Source: an uncultured Acetatifactor sp.
Lineage (GTDB): Bacteria; Bacillota; Clostridia; Lachnospirales; Lachnospiraceae
Reading direction: 5' to 3'
NCBI GenBank assembly: GCA_947586055.1
Contig: CANPXL010000010.1
Span: forward strand, 1-64,000
Length of the DNA stretch: 64,000 nt
Under the pieces are notes generated by a model, which saw only the letters and a list, made by a program, of their open reading frames with translations, was not told the origin of the DNA and ran no database searches. Below, piece by piece: positions 45,075 to 53,183 of the stretch (within the stretch, counting starts at the first letter, position 1; every line of letters starts with the position of its first letter). Both the position numbers and the translations under genes were made by a program.

Positions 45075-46454
45075 TCACGCGCTAATATCAGCTGTAATTT
45101 TATCTTTGCCGTCCCTCTCCGCCTTCCTTTTTGACAGCTTTCCGAAAACATAAAAGTACGCCGGAATCAGAAAAGCATCCGCAAAAATCCAGGCGGCGGG
45201 GCTTCCAAACATAACACCTGTAAAGCCAAAGGCCGGGACCAGAACGAACCCTGCCAGCGCTCTCGCCGCCATCTCGAACACACCGGCAAGTATGGCAAAC
45301 GCGGGAAATCCCATACCCTGAATTAAAAAACGAATGATATTTACAAGTGCCAGCGGGAAATAGAAGCATGTGCTGACAATCATAAACTTACGCACGTTAT
45401 CTATGATAGCCGTCTCAGACGCATCCAGAAACAGGGACGCCAGAGGTCTTCCCAGAAAAACGCTGACGCACAGTGCAATCACCGAATACCCCGCTCCCAG
45501 AAGAATACAGGACTTCAGCCCTCTGCTGATCCGGTCCAGCCTTCCGGCCCCTGCATTCTGCCCGCCGTAGGTCGCCATGGTGGATCCCATGGCGTCAAAA
45601 GGACACGCCAGAAACCCGCCGATCTTTCCGGATGCCGTTACCGCCGCGACCGCGTCGGACCCAAGCGTGTTGGTTGCGCTCTGCAGGATAACGCTTCCGA
45701 TGGCGGTGACGGAATACTGCAGCCCCATGGGCACGCCCATACCGCAAAGAACCCTCATCTTATGTCCGTTCGGCGCCCACTCCCCCTTCCGGATATGCAG
45801 GATCTCAAACTTCTTTACAATAAATAACAGGCAGCAGATTCCCGATACGCCCTGTGAAATCACGGTGGCAAGAGCCGCTCCCCTCACTCCCATCTCAAGA
45901 TTCAGAATAAAAAACAGGTCCAATCCAATATTCAGGAAAGAGGACAGGAATAGAAAAATAACAGGTGTTTTACTATCTCCCAGTGCCCGGATCACGCCGG
46001 AAGTCATGTTGTAGAGAAACGTCACCGGGATTCCCAGAAAGATGACCCATATATAAGCATACGATCTGTCGATGATATTTTCCGGCGTGCGCATCCAAAC
46101 CAGGATTTGACGGCAGAGACAGGTTGTAACTCCCGTCATCACCGCCGCGAACACAAACGTCAGCCAGATGCAGTTCGCCACATAGCCACGGAGTCCCGGA
46201 TGATCTCCCGCTCCAAACTTATGGGAAACCGGAATGGAAAAGCCGCTGCAGACTCCCATGCAGAAGCCGATGATCAGAAAGTTGATGGAACTCGTGTCCC
46301 CTACCGCCGCAAGACATTCTTTCCCCAGAAAGCGTCCTACGATCAGGGTGTCCACCAGACTGTAAAACTGCTGAAAAAGAAATCCGAACAAAAGCGGTAC
46401 GGAAAATCCCAGGATCAGTCTCATCGGCGACCCTTCCGTCATATTTTTTGTCAC
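45075..46454 (-). CDS. MATE family multidrug/toxin exporter
   Basis: 459 residues with 12 predicted helices. The frame starts with GTG (46452-46454), seven bases after AGGAGG. Typical segments are FSVPLLFGFLFQQFYSLVDTLIVGRFLG, VSHKFGAGD, TSGVIRALGDSKTP and IRFLIQGMGFP. MATE proteins expel cations or drugs in exchange for sodium or protons. Substrate unknown. The stop is 23 bases from the convergent GH2 gene. Confidence 0.93.
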   Translation of the reverse strand: MTKNMTEGSPMRLILGFSVPLLFGFLFQQFYSLVDTLIVGRFLGKECLAAVGDTSSINFLIIGFCMGVCSGFSIPVSHKFGAGDHPGLRGYVANCIWLTFVFAAVMTGVTTCLCRQILVWMRTPENIIDRSYAYIWVIFLGIPVTFLYNMTSGVIRALGDSKTPVIFLFLSSFLNIGLDLFFILNLEMGVRGAALATVISQGVSGICCLLFIVKKFEILHIRKGEWAPNGHKMRVLCGMGVPMGLQYSVTAIGSVILQSATNTLGSDAVAAVTASGKIGGFLACPFDAMGSTMATYGGQNAGAGRLDRISRGLKSCILLGAGYSVIALCVSVFLGRPLASLFLDASETAIIDNVRKFMIVSTCFYFPLALVNIIRFLIQGMGFPAFAILAGVFEMAARALAGFVLVPAFGFTGVMFGSPAAWIFADAFLIPAYFYVFGKLSKRKAERDGKDKITADISA

Positions 46455-46510
46455 AAAACTTCCTCCTTTTCTCTCTGCGAAATCACTTCAGCCGCGCCGT
46501 CCCTGCGCTC

Positions 46511-46747
46511 CTACCCGTTCAGAAAGGCATCCATCACATTCACACTCTTCGCCATCTGCAGAATCCTGTCCTTCTCCCTGCGCATATAGGCTTCCAGCAT
46601 ATCGTTCTCTTCCCGGGTAAATCCTCTGCTGCTTATCATCTTATAGTCGGAAAGCCTTCCTTCCGCGTTCCGATCCCCTTCCGTAAAAAGAACATAAATC
46701 TCCCGCTTTCCGTCCCTGCTCACAATGGAAGATACAGACATATTCAT
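46511..46747 (-). CDS. small conserved-looking protein of unknown function
   Basis: 78 residues from the ATG at 46745-46747 (MNMSVSSIVSRDGKREIYVLF), preceded by AAGGAGGAATGTC and a promoter at 46830-46858. A beta-hairpin-like start is followed by a charged helix (EENDMLEAYMRREKDRILQMAKSV). No Cys, membrane segment or catalytic motif. It precedes the MATE gene by 56 bases and may be co-transcribed with it. Confidence 0.7.
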   Translation of the reverse strand: MNMSVSSIVSRDGKREIYVLFTEGDRNAEGRLSDYKMISSRGFTREENDMLEAYMRREKDRILQMAKSVNVMDAFLNG

Positions 46748-46829
46748 GACATTCCTCCTTAAGATCCGTGATCTCAAATACGTTCCCTGCCGGCGGCCTT
46801 TCGGTACGCATCCTCATTGGCTGATACTC

Positions 46830-46858
46830 ATTTTAGCGTTTCTTTTCCGTTTTATCAA
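46830..46858 (-). promoter_or_regulatory. promoter of the small unknown protein/MATE unit
   Basis: Minus strand TTGATA (46853-46858), 17-base spacer, TAAAAT (46830-46835), about 75 bases before the ATG at 46747. Confidence 0.65.
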
Positions 46859-46932
46859 TAGGCAGGCTTAATTTTTCCGCGGCCGGAACCGGCGTCAAGA
46901 TACCGGTGCAAGGGAAGGCCCGACACGCCGGG

Positions 46933-46969
46933 CCGGGCGCGCCCCAGGCGGAGCCTGACGCGCGCCCGG
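46933..46969. repeat. GC-rich interrupted palindrome
   Basis: CCGGGCGCGC (46933-46942) pairs with GCGCGCCCGG (46960-46969), enclosing CAGG/CCTG around CGGAG. It is markedly more GC-rich than its surroundings and sits next to a second hairpin. It could be a REP-like unit, but no second copy is seen in this window. Confidence 0.5.
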
Positions 46970-46978
46970 CGCACAAAG

Positions 46979-47010
46979 AGGCCGTCCTCCGGATTTCCGG
47001 GGGACGGCCT
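46979..47010. terminator. terminator downstream of the sugar operon
   Basis: AGGCCGTCC (46979-46987) pairs with GGACGGCCT (47002-47010), with inner CCGG/CCGG pairing. The minus-strand tail is CTTTGTG, a weak U tract; the plus-strand tail is TTCTCTCTTT. It lies 24 bases after the isomerase stop. Confidence 0.65.
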
Positions 47011-47033
47011 TTCTCTCTTTCTGTTTCCGGCGC

Positions 47034-48518
47034 TTACGCGAACGGATTCTCCGTAGGATAAGGCAGACTCTTCGGCTGATTGTAATTCAGATCCTCAATG
47101 GGAACGCCGACATACTTGAACACTTCGTACAGAGTCTTTCCGAAATGACCGAATGCCACCGCGCCGTGGTGAGGATAATTCTTCTCGATCAGCACATGGC
47201 GATAGAAGCGTCCCATCTCGGGAATCGCAAACACGCCGATGCTGCCGAAGGATCTGGACGCAACCGGAAGAACCTCTCCCTCTGCGATGTAAGCGCGAAG
47301 CTTGCAGTCGGCGGTGGACTGCAGACGGTAGAAGGTGATATCTCCGGGTGCGATGTCGCCCTCCAGAGTACCGTTGGTCACTTCCACAGGCAGGTTTCTC
47401 GCCATAATCTTCTGGTACTTCATGCTGCAGGCCGCAAGCTTTCTGGAGCAGGTGTTGCCGCAGTGGAAGCCCATGAAGGTATCCTTATGGGTATAGTTGA
47501 ATTTGCCCTTGATGGACTCTTCATACATATCCGCGGGAACGGAGTTATTGATATCCAGCAGAGTAACCGCATCCTTGCTGACACAGGTTCCGATAAACTC
47601 GCTCAGACAGCCGTAAATGTCAACTTCGCAGGATACGGGAATCCCCATACCGGTCAGACGGCTGTTTACGTAACAGGGAACAAATCCGAACTGCGTCTGG
47701 AACGCGGGCCAGCACTTGCCGGCAATGGCCACATACTTGCGGTAGCCCTTGTGAGCCTCCACCCAGTCAAGAAGGGTCAGCTCATACTGAGCCAGCTTGG
47801 GAAGAACCTCCGGCTTCATATTGCCGGCCCCCAGTTCCTCTTCCATTTCCTTAATCTTCGCAGGGATCCTCTCGTCTCCGGCATGCTTGTTGAAGGATTC
47901 AAACAGATCCAGCTCGGAATTTTCCTCAATCTCAACGCCCAGATTGTAGAGCTGCTGGATGGGCGCGTTGCAGGCCAGGAAATTCAGCGGTCTGGGGCCG
48001 AAGGAAATAATCTTCAGGTCATGCAGGCCGACGATAGCCCTTGCGATGGGAACGAACTCATTGATCATGTCCGCGCACTCTGCGGCGGTTCCCACAGGAT
48101 ACTCGGGGATGTACGCCTTTACGCCGCGCAGCTTCAGGTTATAGCTTGCGTTCAGCATTCCGCAGTATGCGTCGCCGCGGCCGTCCAGCAGGTCTCCCTG
48201 ACTCTCTTCCGCCGCCGCAATAAACATCGCGGGGCCGTCAAAATGCTTTGCCAGCAAGGTCTCGGAAATCTCGGGGCCAAAGTTGCCGAGATACACGCAG
48301 AGAGCGTTACAGCCGTTCTTTTTGATGTCCTCAAGAGCCTGTACCATGTGGATCTCGCTCTCCACAATGCAGACGGGACACTCATAGATGTCGTCGGCAC
48401 CGTATTTCTTCGTGTAGGCGTCCACCAGAGCTTTTCTCCTGTTCACAGAAAGGCTCTCCGGGAAGCAGTCACGGCTGACAGCTACAATGCCGATCTTTAC
48501 CTGGGGTAAATTGTTCAT
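47034..48518 (-). CDS. L-fucose/L-arabinose isomerase family protein
   Basis: 494 residues, preceded by GGAGGATTCAAAC. Family features are the N-terminal Rossmann-like half (VKIGIVAVSRDCFPESL, ALCVYLGNFGPEI), FGPRPLNFLAC, the Glu/Asp metal site region (SCEVDIYGCLSEFIG, TLLDINNSVPADM) and GFHCGNTCSRKLA with a metal-binding His. It should interconvert an aldose and a ketose. It is shorter than E. coli FucI and the substrate is unknown. It is the last gene of an operon with a xylulokinase-like kinase and a DUF4867 protein, so its ketose product is probably phosphorylated by that kinase. Confidence 0.88.
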   Translation of the reverse strand: MNNLPQVKIGIVAVSRDCFPESLSVNRRKALVDAYTKKYGADDIYECPVCIVESEIHMVQALEDIKKNGCNALCVYLGNFGPEISETLLAKHFDGPAMFIAAAEESQGDLLDGRGDAYCGMLNASYNLKLRGVKAYIPEYPVGTAAECADMINEFVPIARAIVGLHDLKIISFGPRPLNFLACNAPIQQLYNLGVEIEENSELDLFESFNKHAGDERIPAKIKEMEEELGAGNMKPEVLPKLAQYELTLLDWVEAHKGYRKYVAIAGKCWPAFQTQFGFVPCYVNSRLTGMGIPVSCEVDIYGCLSEFIGTCVSKDAVTLLDINNSVPADMYEESIKGKFNYTHKDTFMGFHCGNTCSRKLAACSMKYQKIMARNLPVEVTNGTLEGDIAPGDITFYRLQSTADCKLRAYIAEGEVLPVASRSFGSIGVFAIPEMGRFYRHVLIEKNYPHHGAVAFGHFGKTLYEVFKYVGVPIEDLNYNQPKSLPYPTENPFA

Positions 48519-48558
48519 GTTTGAATCCTCCTATATATTATTTTTATAACTTCCTTTT

Positions 48559-49200
48559 TCAATCGTTCAGATCAAGATTCTTTCCCTTCAGTCCGAGGAA
48601 GCTTCCCTCGTCCAGACCGCCCTGCGCATGTCCGATAAGCCACTTGTTCGTTGCGGTGATCAGGCAGTCTTCATTGTCCGTCGCGGCGCCGGACGCTTTT
48701 GCGTGGTCTGCAGCCAAAGGATAGTTCGTCCCTTTGGGAAGGATAATGGCAACCTGAAATCCCTTTCCGTCCACTCCGCAGGGCGCATAGTGCAGCGTGG
48801 TGGCGTACACTTCCACCGCGGTTCCCGCAGGCACGAGAAACGCTTCCACTTTGGAGGTATCGTAGGTGAAATCCTCCTCCACATCCTGCAGAAGTCCCAG
48901 CATAAGAACCGCATCCGTAGCGGCCACATTGACCTCGGAGCTTCTGTGGTACTCAAGGGCGTTCAGTTTGGAATTGTGGCCGTTGCAGTAGCCGATCTGC
49001 ACAGGCATCTCGCCGTAGCAGACATCGGAAATGACCTTCTTTACCGGCAGAGCCTCCAGGGCCGCCACGCCGGGCTCATAGACAACGCCGTCGGGAACGG
49101 GAGTGCTCTTCATGGCCTCCACCAGCTCCGTCATATCCACGTTGCGGATGACGCGGCCATACCGGCGAAACTCAGGACTGTTCACTGATAAGATCTTCAT
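48559..49200 (-). CDS. DUF4867 family protein (cupin-like)
   Basis: 213 residues from the ATG at 49198-49200 (MKILSVNSPEFRRYGRVI), preceded by AAAGGAAGAGGAAG. Many beta strands, with NALEYHRSSEVNVA, AFLVPAGTAVEVYATTLHYAPC and GFQVAIILPKG, give a cupin-like pattern with conserved His and Glu. The family has no established activity to my knowledge. Its fixed place between a sugar kinase and an isomerase suggests a role in the same pathway, for instance a mutarotase or epimerase. Confidence 0.78.
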   Translation of the reverse strand: MKILSVNSPEFRRYGRVIRNVDMTELVEAMKSTPVPDGVVYEPGVAALEALPVKKVISDVCYGEMPVQIGYCNGHNSKLNALEYHRSSEVNVAATDAVLMLGLLQDVEEDFTYDTSKVEAFLVPAGTAVEVYATTLHYAPCGVDGKGFQVAIILPKGTNYPLAADHAKASGAATDNEDCLITATNKWLIGHAQGGLDEGSFLGLKGKNLDLND

Positions 49201-49229
49201 CTTCCTCTTCCTTTCTACTTTATTATTCT

Positions 49230-50702
49230 TTATTTCGTCAGGATCTCGAACAGCGGCCTGCATGCGGGATAAATCTCCTTAAACTGCGCGTATCTCGCAT
49301 CGTACTTTGCCACCAGTTCGGGATCGGGTTCCACGGTGTCCACGATCTTTACCACCTTTGCCGCGATCTCTTCCACGCTGCCGTATTCGCCGCAGGCAAC
49401 CGCGGCCAGCATAGCGCCGCCCATGGCGGGACCTTCCTCGCTCTCAATCACATCCACTTTCAGATTCAACACGTTGGCGATGATCTTCTTCCAGAGAGGG
49501 CTCTTTGCGCCGCCGCCGCAGATCTTGGTTCGCTTCAGATCGATCCCAAGGCTTCTCGCCACCTCCACGGAATCTCTCAGGGCGAAAGCCACGCCCTCCA
49601 GTACCGCCTGCGTCATGTCGGCTCTGGTGGTGTCCATCGTCATACCGATAAAAGTCGCGCGCGCGTTGGGATTGTTATGGGGAGAACGCTCTCCCATCAG
49701 ATAGGGCAGATAGAACACATGGTTCTCGCCCAGCTTTCCTATGGCCGCCTGTTCCGCAGCGTAATCTTTGGTGCCGATGATCTCGTCCATCCACCACTTA
49801 TTGCAGCTTGCCGCGCTGAGCATGCAGCCCATCAGGTGATAATGACCGTCCGCATGGGCGAAGGAATGCAGCGCATTGTATTTATCCACGCCGAACGTGC
49901 CCGAAGAGATGAAGACGGTTCCGCTGGTTCCCAGGGAAATGTTGCACATATTTTCCCCGACAGTGCCGGTTCCCACAGCCGCAGCCGCATTGTCGCCGGC
50001 GCCCGCCGCCACAACGACATTTTCGGAAATCCCCAGCCGGGAAGCGATCTCGGGCAGCACCGTTCCCACCTTTTCATAGCTCTCGTAGCATGTCGCCAGC
50101 TGGTCCATTCTGATGCCGCAGATATCGCACATTTCCTTCGACCAGCGGCGGTTCTTCACGTCAAACAGAAGCATTCCGGAAGCATCGGACACATCCGTGC
50201 AGTGTACGCCGGTCAGTCTGTATGCAATGTAATCCTTCGGGAGCATGATCTTTGCGATCCTTGCAAAATTTTCAGGCTCCTTGTTCTTCACCCACAGAAT
50301 CTTCGGAGCGGTAAAACCGGCAAAAGCAATATTGGCGGTATACTCCGAAAGCTTTTCCTTCCCGATAACGGTATTGAGATATTCCGTCTCCTCCGTGGTC
50401 CTGCCGTCGTTCCACAGGATAGCGGGACGTATCACATTGTCGTCCTGATCCAGAATAACCAGACCGTGCATCTGTCCGCCGAAGCTGATGCCGGCAACCT
50501 GACTTTTGTCCACATCCTTTATCAGCTCTTCTATGCCGGCCATGGTCTGTTCATACCAGTCCTCCGGCTTCTGCTCAGACCATCCCGGATGCGGAAAATA
50601 CAGGGGATATTCCCTTGAAACGATATTGACGATCCTGCCTTCGCTGTCCATCAGCAGAAGCTTCACCGCCGACGTTCCCAGATCCACACCTATGTACAGC
50701 AT
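49230..50702 (-). CDS. xylB: xylulokinase family sugar kinase
   Basis: 490 residues, preceded by GGAGGTTACAA. FGGY kinase motifs: YIGVDLGTSAVK, GISFGGQMHGLV (xylulokinase-type), WNDGRTTEETEYLN, the AGAGDNAAAAVGTG and SLGTSGTVF phosphate motifs, and KICGGGAKSPLWKKIIANVL. It phosphorylates a ketopentose, most likely D-xylulose, with ATP. First gene of the xylB-DUF4867-isomerase operon. No xylA, transporter or regulator is next to it. The partner isomerase being of FucI/AraA type suggests that the true substrate may be another ketose. Confidence 0.92.
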   Translation of the reverse strand: MLYIGVDLGTSAVKLLLMDSEGRIVNIVSREYPLYFPHPGWSEQKPEDWYEQTMAGIEELIKDVDKSQVAGISFGGQMHGLVILDQDDNVIRPAILWNDGRTTEETEYLNTVIGKEKLSEYTANIAFAGFTAPKILWVKNKEPENFARIAKIMLPKDYIAYRLTGVHCTDVSDASGMLLFDVKNRRWSKEMCDICGIRMDQLATCYESYEKVGTVLPEIASRLGISENVVVAAGAGDNAAAAVGTGTVGENMCNISLGTSGTVFISSGTFGVDKYNALHSFAHADGHYHLMGCMLSAASCNKWWMDEIIGTKDYAAEQAAIGKLGENHVFYLPYLMGERSPHNNPNARATFIGMTMDTTRADMTQAVLEGVAFALRDSVEVARSLGIDLKRTKICGGGAKSPLWKKIIANVLNLKVDVIESEEGPAMGGAMLAAVACGEYGSVEEIAAKVVKIVDTVEPDPELVAKYDARYAQFKEIYPACRPLFEILTK

Positions 50703-50757
50703 TTGTAACCTCCTCCCGATTCTTGGGCAATTCGCAGATCACGCGCCCTGTACTTCT

Positions 50758-50786
50758 ATCATACCTGTTATCGCGAAAAAAATCAA
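50758..50786 (-). promoter_or_regulatory. promoter of the xylB operon
   Basis: Minus strand TTGATT (50781-50786), 17-base spacer, TATGAT (50758-50763), about 55 bases before the xylB ATG. Confidence 0.6.
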
Positions 50787-50828
50787 GCCACATTCGCATT
50801 CGGGAGTTTTCTTTTGCAACAATTCAAT

Positions 50829-50890
50829 CGGCAGCCGTATTTTGCGGAAAAATCGTGCTTGCACGAATTTTTTGCCAAATACGGCTGCCG
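50829..50890. terminator. 62-base palindrome with nested terminator behind the chemoreceptor gene
   Basis: CGGCAGCCGTATTT (50829-50842) pairs with AAATACGGCTGCCG (50877-50890). In the middle TCGTGC and GCACGA pair around two bases, followed by T runs on both strands, so the core is a bidirectional intrinsic terminator. The outer 14-bp perfect arms are unusual for a plain terminator. It lies 48 bases beyond the chemoreceptor stop. Confidence 0.75.
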
Positions 50891-50937
50891 AAGGAGCGAC
50901 ATTTTATGAGCAAAGGCAGGCGCACGGCGCCGGCCGA

Positions 50938-52920
50938 CTACTGTCTGAGCCGAAACTGTGCGATCATGTTCGTGAGCTGCTGCGCGCACTCTCCCAGATT
51001 GGACGAGATCGCGGAATTTTCCTCCGCGCTGGCCGCGTTGTTTTCCACCATCTCGCTGATCTTGCGGAGATTCAGGGAAATCTCGTCCGCGGAATTTTTC
51101 TGGGTCTCCACAAAGCTTACGATTTCATCCACCATTTTCGTGTTGCCGGCCGAGTATTCGGTGCTGTCGGAAATGGTCTTATCCGTCTTCGCCACCAGCT
51201 CTTTTCCTCTCTCCACGGATTCCAGAGAACGGGTGATCACGCTGCTGATCTTTGCGCTGGACTGCGAACTGCTGGCGGAAAGAGTGGAGATCTCGTCCGC
51301 GACCACCGCGAATCCTTTTCCGGCTTCCCCCGCTCTCGCCGCTTCAATGGAAGCATTCAGCGCCAAAAGGTTCGTCTGGCTGGCGATGGCGTTGATTTCC
51401 GTCACAAATCCGGCAATCTCGTCATAGCAGCCGACGATCTCGTCCATAGCCGCAACCAGCTCGTTCATCTCCGCGCTTCCCTGTACGAGACTTGACCCCA
51501 CATAATCCGTATTCTCCTTGATGGATGTGGCAAGCTCCGCAATCTTCTCCATGTTGCCGGTCAGGTTCTTCATCTCCCTGGAGGCGTTCTGTACCGATTC
51601 GCTCTGCTGCGTAGCGGCCTGCGCCACGTTCTCGCTCGTAGCCGACAGATCCGACGAATACTGAAGCACCGTTGCCGCCTGCGCGTTGATCTCCGCAAAA
51701 CTGCTGTTGAGCACATTCATAATGTCCGCCAGCGCGTTCTTAATCTTCTCATAATCCCCCGTATACTTTCCGTTTACCTCGAAATTCAGATTCTTTTCCG
51801 AGATGGCGGTGACGGTGTTTGTAATTTCCGATATGTAATGCCGCAGTCCCTTCATGGTGTCGTTAAGAGCCACCGACAGCGCGTTTACTTCCTCAGACTG
51901 TTCGTCTACCTTAAAATCGTAATCCAGCTGGCCGTCCGATATCCTGGTCACATTCGCCGCCAGTTCTTCCAGAGGGGCAAACATGGGATTGATCCCTCTT
52001 GTCAGCTGCCGCCGCACCAGCCAGCTCAGCCCGACGCTCAGGACCGCCGCAATGATCAATGTGAGGAAAATCACAAGAAATATTTCCGTCAGGGATATGA
52101 CGGCCACCACATTCCAGCCCGTAGATTCGGCTCTGGCGCTGATCGCGGATTTCAGCCCGCCCTTGTAATCCCAGATCAGCCGCGTGGAAAGTTCTTTTTC
52201 ACAGACCTTCCGGTACTTTCCGCCAAGCGCTTCGTCCACCGTCGTGCTCTTCTTCGTATTAAGCGCGATCTCGTCGTCCGGATGGGTCAGGATCGTCCCT
52301 TCTCCCGACGTCAGGAACACATAATTGCCGCCGTCATAAGACCCCTCGATGAGAGACACCAAATCGTCCATGTACATATCCATTCCCGCTACACCATAAA
52401 AGACGCCGTCCCTGTATATCGCCTTGGCCAGCGTAATACAGATATTTCCGGTCTGTTCGTCCACATAAGGCTCGGACACATACACGTCGTCCCCGGAGGC
52501 CGCGCCGATATACCAGTCGCGCTCGGACACCACAAAGTCCGCATCCGGTACCCATCCGCCCGACATATAGGTCATAATTCCGTCCGAATAGATAACGTCA
52601 TCCTCTTTCACACAGACATATACGGCGGACACATCGCTGTAAAGCCCCGCCATCCTGTCCACATAGCTGTAATAATCCGCGTCCTCCACTCCCAGCGGCG
52701 CCCCTGTGGCCACCGTGTCGATAAAGGACACCTTCTGTGACATCGTATTGTCGATCTGAGAGCTGTACAGCTGTACATGCTCCCTGTTGTTGCTGACCGT
52801 GTAGGAGAGTACGACCGCAAGCACGATCACACCTGCCAGCACGCACAGCCCTGTGATGATCCATCTGACCGACCGGTTCGCCTTCCCGTTGACATTCACA
52901 CTTAATTTCTGTAACTGCAT
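50938..52920 (-). CDS. methyl-accepting chemotaxis protein with amino-acid-type dCache domain
   Basis: 660 residues from the ATG at 52918-52920 (MQLQKLSVNVNGKANRSVRW). TM1 at about 20-40, extracellular double Cache at about 45-300, TM2 near 310-335, HAMP, then a long cytoplasmic signalling coil with the hairpin tip EINAIASQTNLLALNASIEAARAGEAGKGFAVVADEI. In the Cache domain R134, W136, Y152 and D181 are spaced as in the dCache_1AA amino-acid-binding motif, with F129 at the usual Tyr site. It should bias flagellar motion through CheA. No other chemotaxis gene is in the window. Confidence 0.94.
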   Translation of the reverse strand: MQLQKLSVNVNGKANRSVRWIITGLCVLAGVIVLAVVLSYTVSNNREHVQLYSSQIDNTMSQKVSFIDTVATGAPLGVEDADYYSYVDRMAGLYSDVSAVYVCVKEDDVIYSDGIMTYMSGGWVPDADFVVSERDWYIGAASGDDVYVSEPYVDEQTGNICITLAKAIYRDGVFYGVAGMDMYMDDLVSLIEGSYDGGNYVFLTSGEGTILTHPDDEIALNTKKSTTVDEALGGKYRKVCEKELSTRLIWDYKGGLKSAISARAESTGWNVVAVISLTEIFLVIFLTLIIAAVLSVGLSWLVRRQLTRGINPMFAPLEELAANVTRISDGQLDYDFKVDEQSEEVNALSVALNDTMKGLRHYISEITNTVTAISEKNLNFEVNGKYTGDYEKIKNALADIMNVLNSSFAEINAQAATVLQYSSDLSATSENVAQAATQQSESVQNASREMKNLTGNMEKIAELATSIKENTDYVGSSLVQGSAEMNELVAAMDEIVGCYDEIAGFVTEINAIASQTNLLALNASIEAARAGEAGKGFAVVADEISTLSASSSQSSAKISSVITRSLESVERGKELVAKTDKTISDSTEYSAGNTKMVDEIVSFVETQKNSADEISLNLRKISEMVENNAASAEENSAISSNLGECAQQLTNMIAQFRLRQ

Positions 52921-53039
52921 CTTTCCGCACCCTTTCTTTCCGCCGTCCCTGCCGCGTCCGTTCCTGCCGCCCTTTCGGCCGGGCGGGCGCTGCCGACAGA
53001 CTGTAACATCCAAAAAACGGATCTTCTTCATTATAGAAC

Positions 53040-53068
53040 ATTATAGAACATTCAATTTGTGAATTCAA
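53040..53068 (-). promoter_or_regulatory. promoter of the chemoreceptor gene
   Basis: Minus strand TTGAAT (53063-53068), 17-base spacer, TATAAT (53040-53045). A second copy of TATAATG follows 10 bases on (53030-53035) as part of a direct repeat TTCTATAATG. A leader of about 110 bases precedes the ATG. Confidence 0.65.
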
Positions 53069-53183
53069 CCGCGCTCCTCTGTTTTTTGCGCTGTTTTTCG
53101 TGCTTTTCCCGTAATTTGCTGTTTGCCCTTTACGTATGCTGCGGCGGATTTTCGGCGGCTTCTGATCCGGCTCCCTGTTTTTT

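Noticed and set aside
50723-51427. 234-codon plus-strand frame over the palindrome and chemoreceptor end
   Set aside because: Most of it is antisense to the conserved signalling domain of the chemoreceptor. Only the ribosome-site/ATG signature at its middle is of interest, and it is reported as a possible remnant.
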